From positions 4,201 to 68,200 of the forward strand of contig CAUGTZ010000015.1 in NCBI GenBank assembly GCA_959602645.1: a stretch of DNA of 64,000 bases, read 5' to 3'. Numbering within the stretch: position 1 is the first letter of the stretch; each line of letters begins with the position of its first letter. This document shows positions 24,646-33,048 of the stretch, piece after piece. The notes under the pieces were generated by a model, which made no database searches, was not told the origin of the DNA, and saw only the letters and a list, made by a program, of their open reading frames with translations. The translations under genes and the position numbers were made by a program. The stretch is from an uncultured Collinsella sp. Its GTDB lineage: Bacteria > Actinomycetota > Coriobacteriia > Coriobacteriales > Coriobacteriaceae.

Positions 24646-26646
24646 GTGTCCAGATCAACAAGGCAATGCTGCGTTTCGGCTAATAAGAACGACGGCTTTC
24701 TGCGGGTTGCGGCGGCGTCGCCGCGGATTCGCGTGGCCGATGTCGAGGGCAATGCCGAGGTTGCGCTGGCGGCTGTTCGCGATGCTGCCGAGCGTGGCGT
24801 TCGCGCGCTGGTGCTGCCCGAGCTTAATCTGTGCGGCTATACCGCGGCCGATCTGTTCCATAACCGTACATTGCTGCATGCCTGCGAGACCGTACTGGCA
24901 CATATTCTCGATGAAACTCGCGAGCTGCCGATCGTCTTTACCGTTGGCTTGCCCGTTGCGGTGGCAGAAAACATCTACAACTGCGCCGCCGTGTGCTGCG
25001 CGGGCGAGCTCTTGGGCCTCACGGCCAAGAAGTATCTGCCCAACTATGGCGAGTTCTATGAACGCCGTTGGTTTGCTCCGGCGCCTACGGATCCCGTGTG
25101 GGTTGATTTTGCCGGTCAGGGCCCGGTCCCGCTTGGTTCGGGGCTCATTTACCGTTGCTGTGATGAGGGCGCCGAGGACCTGGTGCTGGGCGTTGAGGTC
25201 TGCGAGGACCTGTGGGTGCCGGCGCCCCCTTCGACCGAGATGGCGCTTGCCGGTGCGACGGTGATTCTCAACCCGTCGGCCTCGGACGAGATTATCGGTA
25301 AGGCAGATTACCGCCGCAGCCTTATCTCCAATCAGAGTGCGCGCCTGTACTGCGCCTATGCCTATGCGGATGCGAGCGAGGGCGAGTCCACGACCGATAT
25401 GGTCTTTGCGGGGGAGAACCTCGTCTACGAAAACGGTTCGAAGCTCGCCGCGACGAAGCTCCTCACTTGCGATATGGCCGTCGCCGACGTCGATCTTGAC
25501 CGCCTGGTTGCCGAGCGCCGTCGCTCGACGACGTGGACACGCGCGGACGATGCGCTGGAGGCCACGACCGTTGAGTTTTCGTTTGAGGGCGCGCTGGCCA
25601 AAGAGCCTGTTCTGCGCGATGCCTGCGATATCGACCGCGTTTTCCCTCGCGCGCCTTTTGTGCCGGCCGACCACGGTGATCTGGCCGAGCGCTGCGAGAC
25701 TATTCTCAATCTGCAGACTGCTGGCCTCAAGACTCGCCTTGCCCATACGGGCACCAAGGCGGCCGTCATCGGCCTTTCGGGCGGCCTGGACTCCACGCTG
25801 GCACTGCTTGTGACCGTGCGCGCCTTCGATGCACTGGGGCTGCCGCGCACGGGTATCACGGCGGTCTCCATGCCCGGCTTTGGCACGACGCACCGCACCA
25901 AGTCCAATGCCGAGTCGCTTGCTCGCGGTCTGGGTGTCTCCTTCCGCGAGGTCTCGATCCATGCTGCCGTTGAGCAGCACTTTAAGGACATCGAGCACGA
26001 CCCGGCCGTTCGGGACGTGACCTACGAGAACAGCCAGGCGCGCGAGCGTACGCAGATTCTCATGGACTTGGCCAACCAGGCCGGCGGCTTTGTCATCGGT
26101 ACCGGCGACCTGTCGGAGCTGGCGCTCGGCTGGGCTACGTACAACGGCGACCATATGAGCATGTACGCCGTCAACGCGAGCGTGCCCAAGACGCTCGTAC
26201 GCCATCTGGTGCGCTATGCGGCCGATGTCTTTGGCGGGCGCATCGCCACCACGCTGCTCGACATCCTCGATACGCCGGTGTCTCCCGAACTTCTGCCGCC
26301 CACGGGCGACGGCGAGATCGCCCAGAAGACCGAAGACCTGGTGGGCCCCTACGAGCTGCACGACTACTTCCTCTACTACCTGCTGCGCTTTGGCTTTGAG
26401 CCGGGCAAGATCTACCGCATGGCGCTCAAGAGCTTTGGGGGCGTCTATGACGAGGTGACGATTCATACGTGGCTGCGTACGTTCTACCGCCGCTTCTTTG
26501 CTCAGCAGTTTAAGCGCAGCTGCCTGCCCGACGGTCCCAAGGTGGGCTCGGTGACGCTCAGCCCGCGCGGCGATTGGCGCATGCCGAGCGACGCCAGCTC
26601 GCGCCTGTGGCTCGCGCAGATCGACGCACTCAATCCGATTGACTAA
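24646..26646 (+). CDS. nadE: Glutamine-dependent NAD+ synthetase
   Basis: A 666-aa two-domain enzyme. The start is taken as GTG 24646, with AAGGGG about 7 bp upstream; no ATG exists before the conserved GFLRVAAASPRIRVADVEGN. The N-terminal nitrilase domain (1-290) has VLPELNLCGYT (Glu), AKKYLPNYGEFYERRWF (Lys) and GVEVCEDLWVP (nucleophilic Cys), which release ammonia from glutamine. The C-terminal domain has GLSGGLDSTLALL (PP-loop), GTGDLSELALGWATYNGDHMSMY and a closing IHTWLRTFYRRFFAQQFKRSC-type region. It amidates deamido-NAD using ATP, the last step of NAD synthesis. A long antisense frame lies over it but is a GC-bias shadow. Confidence 0.92.
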   Translation: MSRSTRQCCVSANKNDGFLRVAAASPRIRVADVEGNAEVALAAVRDAAERGVRALVLPELNLCGYTAADLFHNRTLLHACETVLAHILDETRELPIVFTVGLPVAVAENIYNCAAVCCAGELLGLTAKKYLPNYGEFYERRWFAPAPTDPVWVDFAGQGPVPLGSGLIYRCCDEGAEDLVLGVEVCEDLWVPAPPSTEMALAGATVILNPSASDEIIGKADYRRSLISNQSARLYCAYAYADASEGESTTDMVFAGENLVYENGSKLAATKLLTCDMAVADVDLDRLVAERRRSTTWTRADDALEATTVEFSFEGALAKEPVLRDACDIDRVFPRAPFVPADHGDLAERCETILNLQTAGLKTRLAHTGTKAAVIGLSGGLDSTLALLVTVRAFDALGLPRTGITAVSMPGFGTTHRTKSNAESLARGLGVSFREVSIHAAVEQHFKDIEHDPAVRDVTYENSQARERTQILMDLANQAGGFVIGTGDLSELALGWATYNGDHMSMYAVNASVPKTLVRHLVRYAADVFGGRIATTLLDILDTPVSPELLPPTGDGEIAQKTEDLVGPYELHDYFLYYLLRFGFEPGKIYRMALKSFGGVYDEVTIHTWLRTFYRRFFAQQFKRSCLPDGPKVGSVTLSPRGDWRMPSDASSRLWLAQIDALNPID

Positions 26647-26714
26647 GGTTGGCTAAATTGAACCAATATAGGGGTTGCAAGCGGTACACTTTTGCAATCT
26701 GATGGCCCGTATCG

Positions 26715-26745
26715 CGCGGCGCTCTTGTCGGAGCGCCGCGTTTTT
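26715..26745 (+). terminator. Terminator after nadE, inside the leader of the aminotransferase
   Basis: CGCGGCGCTC (26715-26724), loop TTGTCG, GAGCGCCGCG (26731-26740), then TTTTT. It ends only 20 bp before the next ATG, and a promoter-like TTGCAA(17)TCTGAT lies just upstream of it, so it may also act as an attenuator for the aminotransferase. Confidence 0.8.
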
Positions 26746-26764
26746 CATATCGAAAGGTGGCACC

Positions 26765-27928
26765 ATGCAGGCATCGCAGCGTCTCGACCGCTTTGGCGCG
26801 GAGGTCTTCGCCTCGCTCAACAACGAACTTCTCGCGCTGAAGGCTCAGGGCAAGACCATTTACAACATGAGCGTGGGCACGCCCGACTTTAAGCCGTACG
26901 ACCATGTGGTCGAGGCGCTCACGCATGCAGCCCAAGATCCCGAGATGTGGAAGTATGCCCTGCGCGACCTGCCCGAACTCAAACAAGCCGTGTGCGATTA
27001 CTATGAGCGTCGCTTTGGCGTTTCGGGCATTACACCGTCCATGGTGCAGTCGTGCAACGGCACGCAGGAGGGCGTGGGCCATTTGGGCCTGGCCCTGCTC
27101 GATCCGGGTGACACCATCCTGGTTCCCGATCCGTGCTACCCGGTCTTTGAGGCGGGTGCCAAGATCGCCGATGCCAAGCTCGAGTACTATCCGCTGGTGG
27201 CGGAGCACAATTACCTGCCCTATGTGGCGGGTATCGATCCCGAGGTGGCCGATCGTGCCAAGTATATGATCGTGTCGCTGCCCGCGAACCCGGTCGGCTC
27301 GGTGGGCACTCCCGAGGTCTACGAGGAGATCATCGCTTTCGCCCGCGAGCACGACCTGCTCATCGTCCATGACAACGCGTACTCCGACATCGTGTTCGAC
27401 GGCGAGCCGGGCGGCAGCTTCTTGCAGTATCCCGGCGCGCTCGAGGTGGGCGTTGAGTTCTTCTCGCTCTCCAAGTCGTTTAACGTCACCGGTGCGCGTA
27501 TCGGCTTTTTGGTCGGCCGCGAGGATGTGGTCTCTGCCTTTGCCAAGCTGCGCGGCCAGATCGACTTCGGTATGTTCTTCCCGATCCAGAAGGCCGCCAT
27601 CGCCTGCCTGAACGGTCCGCGCGATGAGGTCGAGGCGCAGCGTCTGAAGTACCAGGAGCGCCGCGATGCCCTGTGCGACGGTCTTGAGGGCCTGGGCTGG
27701 GAGCGTCCCAACGCGCATGGTTCTATGTTTGTGTGGGCCAAGCTTCCCGGTGGTCGCACCGATTCCATGGCGTTTTGCGAGGAGCTCATGGAGAAGGCCG
27801 GCGTTGTGGTGACGCCGGGCGCGAGCTTTGGTCCTTCGGGCGAGGGACACGTGCGCATGGCGCTGGTCCTGCCGCCCGACCAGATTGCTTTGGCTGTCGA
27901 GGCCATTCGTGAGGCGGGCCTGTATTAG
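26765..27928 (+). CDS. PLP-dependent class I/II aminotransferase
   Basis: A 387-aa enzyme; GAAAGGTGG sets ATG 26765. Fold-type I landmarks: YNMSVGTPDFKPYDHV, CNGTQEGVGHLGLALLDPGDTILVPDPCYP, IVSLPANPVGSVGTPE (Asn for substrate), IVHDNAYSDIVFDG (Asp and Tyr), SLSKSFNVTGARIGFLVG (PLP Lys at about residue 238) and MFVWAKLPGG. The pattern is closest to the aspartate/alanine and LL-DAP-like subgroup. It could supply the missing aminotransferase step of the acetylated diaminopimelate pathway encoded about 5 kb away, but general aspartate or alanine aminotransferase is equally possible. Confidence 0.82.
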   Translation: MQASQRLDRFGAEVFASLNNELLALKAQGKTIYNMSVGTPDFKPYDHVVEALTHAAQDPEMWKYALRDLPELKQAVCDYYERRFGVSGITPSMVQSCNGTQEGVGHLGLALLDPGDTILVPDPCYPVFEAGAKIADAKLEYYPLVAEHNYLPYVAGIDPEVADRAKYMIVSLPANPVGSVGTPEVYEEIIAFAREHDLLIVHDNAYSDIVFDGEPGGSFLQYPGALEVGVEFFSLSKSFNVTGARIGFLVGREDVVSAFAKLRGQIDFGMFFPIQKAAIACLNGPRDEVEAQRLKYQERRDALCDGLEGLGWERPNAHGSMFVWAKLPGGRTDSMAFCEELMEKAGVVVTPGASFGPSGEGHVRMALVLPPDQIALAVEAIREAGLY

Positions 27929-28072
27929 AAAGGTATTTCGACTCGTCAATAGCTCGAAACCGATTTCGTGCAGTTATTTTACGAATACTGCAAACAATTT
28001 CGGTAAACGGTCGATTTTTGGCTGCGAATAGGAGCATAATCAAAGTCCCGATTGGATGTATTGGGATTACGG

Positions 28073-28106
28073 CAAGCCGCTCGGGTCGTTCCCGGGCGGC
28101 TTGTTT
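28073..28106 (+). terminator. Hairpin in the leader of the lactate dehydrogenase gene
   Basis: A 13-bp stem (28073-28085 with 28091-28103, one G-T wobble), loop TCGTT, then TTT. It lies 24 bp before the ldh ATG, so it may end the aminotransferase transcript or attenuate ldh. Confidence 0.6.
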
Positions 28107-28129
28107 GTGGAGAGAGATGGGAGTTTCTA

Positions 28130-29080
28130 ATGGTTAACGAGAAGAAGGTCGCTATTGTCGGCTGCGGTTTCGTCGGTTCGTCTTCGGCGTTCGCACTGAT
28201 GCAGAGTGGTCTGTTCTCCGAGATGGTCCTCATCGACGTGGACAAGAACCGTGCCGAGGGTGAGGCCCTGGATATCGCGCACGGCATGACGTTTGCCGAG
28301 CCGATGAAGATCTACGCCGGCGATTATTCTGATGTCGCCGACGCCGCCATGATCGTCGTCACCGCTGGCGCTGCCCAGAAGCCCGGTGAGACCCGCCTGG
28401 ACTTGGTCAACAAGAACGTAAACATCTTTAAGTCCATTATCCCCGAGATTAAGAAGTCCGGCTTCGACGGCATTCTGCTCATCGTCTCCAACCCGGTTGA
28501 TGTTCTGACCTATGCTGCCATCAAAATGTCCGGCCTGCCCGAGGGCCATGTCATCGGCTCCGGCACCGTGCTCGACACTGGCCGTCTGCAGCAGATGCTT
28601 GGTGCCCACGTCGAGGTTGACCCGCGCGATGTCCAGGCCTATGTCATGGGCGAGCACGGCGACTCCGAGTTTGTCGCTTGGTCCAGCGCTCAGGTTGCCG
28701 GCGTTCCGCTGAACACCTTCTGCGAGCTTCACGGTCATCTGGAGCACGAGGCTGCCGAGAAGCGTATCGCCGAGGACGTCAAGAACTCCGCCTACACCAT
28801 CATCGAGAAGAAGCACGCTACCTACTATGGCGTTGCCATGGCCGTCAAGCGCATCTGCACTGCCGTCATGCGCGATGAGCAGACCGTTCTGCCTGTTTCC
28901 TCGCTCATGGTGGGCGAGTATGGTCTGTCCGATCTGGCCATCTCCATGCCGACCGTTGTTGGCCGCGACGGCGTTGTCTGCCGCGTCCCCGTGCCGCTGA
29001 ACGATGACGAGCAGCATGAGCTCACCGCCTCCGCCAAGGCCCTCAAGGACATCATCGACAGCGTCGACTTCTCCTGCTAG
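28130..29080 (+). CDS. ldh: L-lactate dehydrogenase
   Basis: A 316-aa NAD-dependent dehydrogenase. ATG 28130 follows GGAGAGAGATGGGAG. N-terminal KKVAIVGCGFVGSSSAFALM is the NAD-binding glycine loop; IDVDKNRAEGEALDIAHGM gives the NAD-specific Asp; TAGAAQKPGETRLDLVNKN contains the mobile-loop Gln (Gln rather than the Arg of malate dehydrogenase) followed by catalytic Arg; VSNPVDVLTY, GSGTVLDTGRLQQ and MGEHGDSEF (catalytic His). It reduces pyruvate to L-lactate and regenerates NAD+ in fermentation. The leader contains dyads (for example TGCAGT...ACTGCA near 27970-27995) that could be redox or catabolite sites. Confidence 0.92.
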   Translation: MVNEKKVAIVGCGFVGSSSAFALMQSGLFSEMVLIDVDKNRAEGEALDIAHGMTFAEPMKIYAGDYSDVADAAMIVVTAGAAQKPGETRLDLVNKNVNIFKSIIPEIKKSGFDGILLIVSNPVDVLTYAAIKMSGLPEGHVIGSGTVLDTGRLQQMLGAHVEVDPRDVQAYVMGEHGDSEFVAWSSAQVAGVPLNTFCELHGHLEHEAAEKRIAEDVKNSAYTIIEKKHATYYGVAMAVKRICTAVMRDEQTVLPVSSLMVGEYGLSDLAISMPTVVGRDGVVCRVPVPLNDDEQHELTASAKALKDIIDSVDFSC

Positions 29081-29112
29081 ATTGGGCTCGTTTGCCAGCA
29101 AGCTACAATGAA

Positions 29113-29146
29113 GGCGCCTGGGTCCACGCGACCCGGGCGCCTTTTT
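29113..29146 (+). terminator. Terminator after ldh
   Basis: GGCGCCTGGGTC (29113-29124), loop CACGC, GACCCGGGCGCC (29130-29141), then TTTTT. Confidence 0.9.
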
Positions 29147-29151
29147 GGTGC

Positions 29152-29180
29152 AAGGGGGACAGGTTGCTTTGCACCATTGT
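29152..29180 (+). repeat. Short GGGGGACAGGTT-type intergenic repeat, copy A
   Basis: AAGGGGGACAGGTTGCTTTG followed by CACCATTGT lies between the ldh terminator and the DUF2974 gene. A related copy is just beyond the gene (30367-30391) and a third, GGGACAGGTTAATTTTGG, is at 43455-43472. Such words recur in Coriobacteriia intergenic DNA and look like remnants of REP-type elements. Confidence 0.4.
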
Positions 29181-29193
29181 TGATGGGAGAGCC

Positions 29194-30354
29194 ATGTCGG
29201 ATTCGCCTAATTTTTTGACCTATGCCCAGACGGCGTTTGATCCGTTTGAGGAACGGTCGTTCTGCGCGGTTGATAGCCTGGTCTTTGCGTGGCTGTCCTA
29301 TTTGCGTTTGCCGGGGGATATGGCGGAGCTGACGAACTGGCAGGGCCTTGACGTACGCGAGCTGCTGCGCGCCGAGTGCTACCAAGACATGATTGGCGAC
29401 CTGTGGGATCCGGAGGGGAGCCGTTCCTTGTTGGAGGCTGTGGCAGCAAGCCCTCGCTACCGTGGCGTTCGTGTTTGCGGCTATCGTACCGTGAGTGATG
29501 CCGAGACGACGGAGCAGTTTGCGGCTATGACGTTCCGATTTCCGGCGGGGTTTAGCTATCTTTCCTTCCGGGGGACCGACAGCACGATTGTGGGCTGGAA
29601 AGAGGACTTTAACATGGCGTTCCGGTGTCCTGTGCCGGCCCAGGAATCCGCGGCGCGTTATGTGGACGAGGCAGCGGATACGATTGACGGGCCGCTTTTG
29701 TGCGGAGGTCATTCCAAGGGTGGAAACCTTGCGGTGTACGGTGCGGCGATGTGCTCCGATGTCGCCCGTGAGCGAATCGAACGGGCGTATTCCCATGATG
29801 GTCCGGGCTTCGTCGAGGAGTTTCTGAACGGCAACGCCTTCGCTGATCTATCCAGTCGAATCGACAAGACCCTGCCTCAGTCATCGATTTTTGGCATGAT
29901 GTTTGAGACGCAGGAGGACTACGCCATCGTTGAGAGCACCGAATTTAGCCTGCTGCAGCATAACCCCTTTAGCTGGGTGGTCGATGGCTGCGACTTTGTG
30001 TATCGCGAGCGTCTGTCCGCCGGCGCGCGCTACGTCGACGGTTCCATTCGCGAGATGCTGCTTGCAGTGACACCTAACGAGCGCGAGCGTTTTGTAGATG
30101 CATTGTTCTCCGTGTTTGAGGCCACGGGTGCGGTGCGGTTTGCGGATATCGCTGGGAATCTACGCGGGAACCTGCCTGTGATGCTTCAGGCTGCACAAGG
30201 CTTCGACAAGGATACGCGACGCTTTGTCTCGCAGACCATCGCGGCAATCCTTAAATGCGCGCTGCTGCCCAAGCGGCCCCAGATCGACATGCCTGCCGCC
30301 GGTAAGAGCCTGGCAGAACAGCTCGATGCGTGGCAGTCCGAGCTCCTGCACTAG
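29194..30354 (+). CDS. DUF2974 (Mbeg1-like) alpha/beta hydrolase-like protein
   Basis: A 386-aa protein. GGGAGAG (29184-29190) sets ATG 29194. Residues 1-60 hold the family start FLTYAQTAFDPFEERSFCAVDSLVFAWLSYL (pattern). The hydrolase core has FSYLSFRGTDSTIVGWKEDFNMAF, LLCGGHSKGGNLAVYGA (the G-x-S-x-G nucleophile elbow at about residue 173), YSHDGPGFVEEFL and LLQHNPFSWVVDG (late His). DUF2974 proteins are predicted lipase-like enzymes with unknown substrates. The gene stands alone and is flanked by two related short intergenic repeats. Confidence 0.8.
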   Translation: MSDSPNFLTYAQTAFDPFEERSFCAVDSLVFAWLSYLRLPGDMAELTNWQGLDVRELLRAECYQDMIGDLWDPEGSRSLLEAVAASPRYRGVRVCGYRTVSDAETTEQFAAMTFRFPAGFSYLSFRGTDSTIVGWKEDFNMAFRCPVPAQESAARYVDEAADTIDGPLLCGGHSKGGNLAVYGAAMCSDVARERIERAYSHDGPGFVEEFLNGNAFADLSSRIDKTLPQSSIFGMMFETQEDYAIVESTEFSLLQHNPFSWVVDGCDFVYRERLSAGARYVDGSIREMLLAVTPNERERFVDALFSVFEATGAVRFADIAGNLRGNLPVMLQAAQGFDKDTRRFVSQTIAAILKCALLPKRPQIDMPAAGKSLAEQLDAWQSELLH

Positions 30355-30366
30355 CTGCTGGTGCAC

Positions 30367-30391
30367 GGTGGTCAGGTTTCTTTGCATCAAT
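30367..30391 (+). repeat. Short CAGGTT-CTTTGCA intergenic repeat, copy B
   Basis: GGTGGTCAGGTTTCTTTGCA then TCAATC resembles the copy at 29152-29180 (shared CAGGTT-x-CTTTGCA-x-CA), in direct orientation, so the DUF2974 gene is bracketed by the pair. Confidence 0.35.
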
Positions 30392-30465
30392 CTTCGAAGC
30401 GCTTGGGGCGGGCTCGACCGCTATACTGGTTCGTGCTCAAATCGATCTAGAACGGAATGCCGTAT

Positions 30466-31470
30466 ATGAAAATCAACCATGCAATTCTGCATATCCTGGA
30501 CTTTGATTCTGCCGTCAACGTCATGAGCCAGCGCGAGCTGGATATCGAGAGCCGCACCGTGCTCAACTTTGTGACCACACACTTGCGCCGTGCCCGTACA
30601 TCGGCCGATAACAAACGCGCCACGTTTGCCGAGAACTCTGCGTTTGGTGGTGAGCTCAAGGGCTATTTCTTTGGCGAGCGCGAGTTTGTGGACCTGTCGC
30701 AGCAGATTGCGGAGTTTATCTCCTCCGAGCTCACCAAGGCTGAGAAAGCCGAGTCCACCGACGTGCTCGTGGCTGATTTTGACGACGATGAGGATGCCCG
30801 CTGGTTTGCCGTGATGCTGCTGGGCTCCAAGCAGGCTTTTATGCACGAGGTGGGCCGCGAGGAGGGGGAGGTTCGCAACGACATCGCGCGCCACTACGCT
30901 ATTCTGCCAAACCCCTCGCAAAAGGTGCCGAGTTATGCCATCGTGCGCGCGAGCACCATGGAGATCGGCTACGTGGACAAGAAGCGCAAGATTGCCGGCG
31001 AGGACCGTATGCTTATCCCCGACGGCCTGCTGCAGTGCGACACGGGCGTGTCGGGCAAGGAAGTCATCGACACCGTGACGCGTGTGGTTGAGGAAGTCGC
31101 CGGGGAGCACGGTGCCAATACGGCCGTAGCGCTCGCTAAGGTTAAGGCCGCTGTGGCCGAGAAGGTCGAGGATGACGAGGAGCTTCCGCCTTGGGATATC
31201 GTCGATGAGGTCTTTGAAGACGAGCCGGTCATCAAGGAAAGCGTGCGCGCGGCACTGACCGAGGAGAAGGTGCCCGAGCGTGTGCCCGTGGAGCGTAAGC
31301 AGGTTGAGCGCGCGGCGGTGCGCAACCACAAGATCCGTACCGACACGGGCATCGAGATTAGCTTCCCGGCCGAGATGGGCTCGAACTCCGAGTACATCGA
31401 GTTCGTCAACGAGCCCAACGGCCTCATCTCCATCGAGCTCAAGAATATCGGCAGCATCGAGAATCGATAG
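30466..31470 (+). CDS. 37-kDa nucleoid-associated protein (YejK/NdpA-like)
   Basis: 334 aa from ATG 30466; ACGGA is well spaced for this ATG and too close to the upstream ATG 30457. The family pattern is visible: INHAILHILDFDSAV, FVTTHLRRARTS, NSAFGGELKGYFF, LSQQIAEFISSEL, DVLVADFDDDEDARWFAVMLLGSK, AIVRASTMEIGYVDKKR and a C-terminal HKIRTDTGIEISFPAEMGSN. YejK homologues bind DNA within the nucleoid; the exact role is unclear. Convergent with the dap operon across a shared terminator. Confidence 0.85.
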   Translation: MKINHAILHILDFDSAVNVMSQRELDIESRTVLNFVTTHLRRARTSADNKRATFAENSAFGGELKGYFFGEREFVDLSQQIAEFISSELTKAEKAESTDVLVADFDDDEDARWFAVMLLGSKQAFMHEVGREEGEVRNDIARHYAILPNPSQKVPSYAIVRASTMEIGYVDKKRKIAGEDRMLIPDGLLQCDTGVSGKEVIDTVTRVVEEVAGEHGANTAVALAKVKAAVAEKVEDDEELPPWDIVDEVFEDEPVIKESVRAALTEEKVPERVPVERKQVERAAVRNHKIRTDTGIEISFPAEMGSNSEYIEFVNEPNGLISIELKNIGSIENR

Positions 31471-31497
31471 CGGCTCGAGTAGATTGACCGTAACGAA

Positions 31498-31527
31498 AAG
31501 GCCAAAGCCCTTTGGGGCTTCGGCCTT
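31498..31527. terminator. Bidirectional terminator
   Basis: AAGGCCAAAGCCC (31498-31510), loop TTTG cap, GGGCTTCGGCCTT (31515-31527); 12 of 13 pairs. The minus-strand side is followed by TTTTCGTT, serving dapH; the plus side by CTT. Confidence 0.8.
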
Positions 31528-31548
31528 CTTGGTAAAACCGCGTAACTA

Positions 31549-32268
31549 TTAAAGCTGACGTAGTCCCTCTTCGAGGCCGGTCTTGCTGTCGGTTTTCTCA
31601 TCGCGCATCTTGATGACACGGGCGGGAACACCGGCCACGACGGCGCCGGCGGGGACGTCCTCGACGCACACCGCGCCGGCGGCAACGACAGCGCCCTTGC
31701 CCACGCGTACGCCTTCCAGGACCACGGCGTTGGCGCCGATCATGACATCGTCCTCGATGATGACGGGCGTGGCGCTGGCGGGCTCCACGACGCCCGCCAG
31801 CACGGTGCCGGCGCCGATGTGGCAGTTCTTACCCACGGTGGCGCGGCCGCCCAGCACGGCGCCCATGTCGATCATGGAACCCTCGCCAATGACGGAGCCG
31901 ATGTTGATGATGGCGCCCATCATGATGACGGCACGGTCGCCAATCTCGACGCGGTCGCGGATGATCGCGCCCGGCTCGATGCGGGCGTTGATACCCTTGA
32001 GGTCGAGCATGGGGACGGCGGAGTTGCGGCAGTCATTCTCGACGTCGTAATAGTCGATGGAGTCGGCATTGGCATCGAGGATGGCCTTGAGCTCTTCCCA
32101 GTCGCCAAAGACGGTTTTGCCACGACGGCCGCCGTAGACGTGCGCATCGCCCCAGGCAACCTTCATGCCCGGCTTTTCGCGCACGTACAGTTTGACGGGC
32201 GTTTTCTTGGGCGCGGTGGCGATGTAGTTGATAATCTCCTGCGCATCCATCTCGGCTGCGTTACTCAT
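31549..32268 (-). CDS. dapH: Tetrahydrodipicolinate N-acetyltransferase
   Basis: A 239-aa left-handed beta-helix acyltransferase. The N-terminal helical part begins EMDAQEIINYIATAPKKTPVKLYV (pattern); hexapeptide repeats fill residues 95-220 (ARIEPGAIIRDRVEIGDRAVIMMGAIINIGSVIG and on, read as repeats), with GKNCHIGAGTVLAGV and ANAVVLEGVRVGKGAVVAAGAVC. This layout is the DapH (acetyl) type, not the succinyl DapD type. It acetylates tetrahydrodipicolinate so that the later intermediates are N-acetylated. AAAGGAGAAACAG precedes the ATG. Last gene of the lysine operon, 39 bp after dapB. Confidence 0.92.
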   Translation of the reverse strand: MSNAAEMDAQEIINYIATAPKKTPVKLYVREKPGMKVAWGDAHVYGGRRGKTVFGDWEELKAILDANADSIDYYDVENDCRNSAVPMLDLKGINARIEPGAIIRDRVEIGDRAVIMMGAIINIGSVIGEGSMIDMGAVLGGRATVGKNCHIGAGTVLAGVVEPASATPVIIEDDVMIGANAVVLEGVRVGKGAVVAAGAVCVEDVPAGAVVAGVPARVIKMRDEKTDSKTGLEEGLRQL

Positions 32269-32307
32269 ATGCTGTTTCTCCTTTGCGTGGATACGGTTGA
32301 TACCTGG

Positions 32308-33048
32308 TTAGGCAAACATGACCTGGTCGAAGGTGTAGAAGCCGGGGTCGCGGGTGACGAGCTTCTGCGCGGCTGCCAGGGCGCCGTTGACAAAGATCTG
32401 ACGGCTCGTGGCGCGATGCGTGAGCGTGACTTCCTCGTCTTGGCCAAAGAAGCTCACCTCGTGCACGCCGGCGACGGTGCCACCGCGCAGCGAGTGCATG
32501 CCGATCTCCTTGGGGTCGCGCGCTCCGCACATGCCCTCGCGGCCATAGACGGGGTGGTAACCTGCCTCGGGCTCGGCTTCGACGACGGCGTCGAGCAGCA
32601 GCTTCGCGGTACCGCTGGGGGCGTCGACCTTTTGGTTGTGGTGCGTCTCGACAATCTCGCAGTCAAAGCCGGGTAGCTCGCGCGTGGCCTGGGTCACCAG
32701 ATGACGCAGGGCCGCGATGCCGATGGAGTAATTGCCGGAGTGCATAACGCGGGTGTTCTGACCCAGCTCGCGCAGGCGGTCCATCTGATCGGGTGTGTAG
32801 CCCGTGGTGCCTGAGAGCAACGCGGCGCCCGTGCGCTCGACATAGGCGACGACAGCATCGAAGGTCGCAACGTTCGAGAAGTCGATGATGACGTCGGCTG
32901 CCGGGGCGTTTTCGAGCTCGGACAAGTCGAAGCCGATCTGGGCTACGATGTCGAAAACGGGCTGACCGGCGGCGTCGGCAATGCCCTCGGCGGTAGTGCG
33001 GATGAGCGAGCCCATGCGGCCCGTTCCCATAATGACGGTCTTAATCAA
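32308..33048 (-). CDS. dapB: 4-hydroxy-tetrahydrodipicolinate reductase
   Basis: A 246-aa reductase. IKTVIMGTGRMGSLIRTT is the nucleotide-binding loop (MGTGRMG in place of the more common G-A-x-G-R-M-G), DVIIDFSNVATF, LLSGTTGYTPDQ, SGNYSIGIAAL, CEIVETHHNQKVDAPSGTA (catalytic His-His and Lys) and SLRGGTVAGVHEVSFFGQDEEVTLTHRATSR complete the family. It reduces the DapA product with NAD(P)H. The start overlaps the end of the lysA-dapA gene by 8 bp, so translation is coupled. Confidence 0.93.
   Translation of the reverse strand: MIKTVIMGTGRMGSLIRTTAEGIADAAGQPVFDIVAQIGFDLSELENAPAADVIIDFSNVATFDAVVAYVERTGAALLSGTTGYTPDQMDRLRELGQNTRVMHSGNYSIGIAALRHLVTQATRELPGFDCEIVETHHNQKVDAPSGTAKLLLDAVVEAEPEAGYHPVYGREGMCGARDPKEIGMHSLRGGTVAGVHEVSFFGQDEEVTLTHRATSRQIFVNGALAAAQKLVTRDPGFYTFDQVMFA

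Noticed and set aside
24655..26466. 603-codon open frame antisense to nadE
   Set aside because: Arises from strong third-position G/C bias; its Arg/His/Gly-rich translation has no motif, and nadE has complete catalytic motifs on the other strand.
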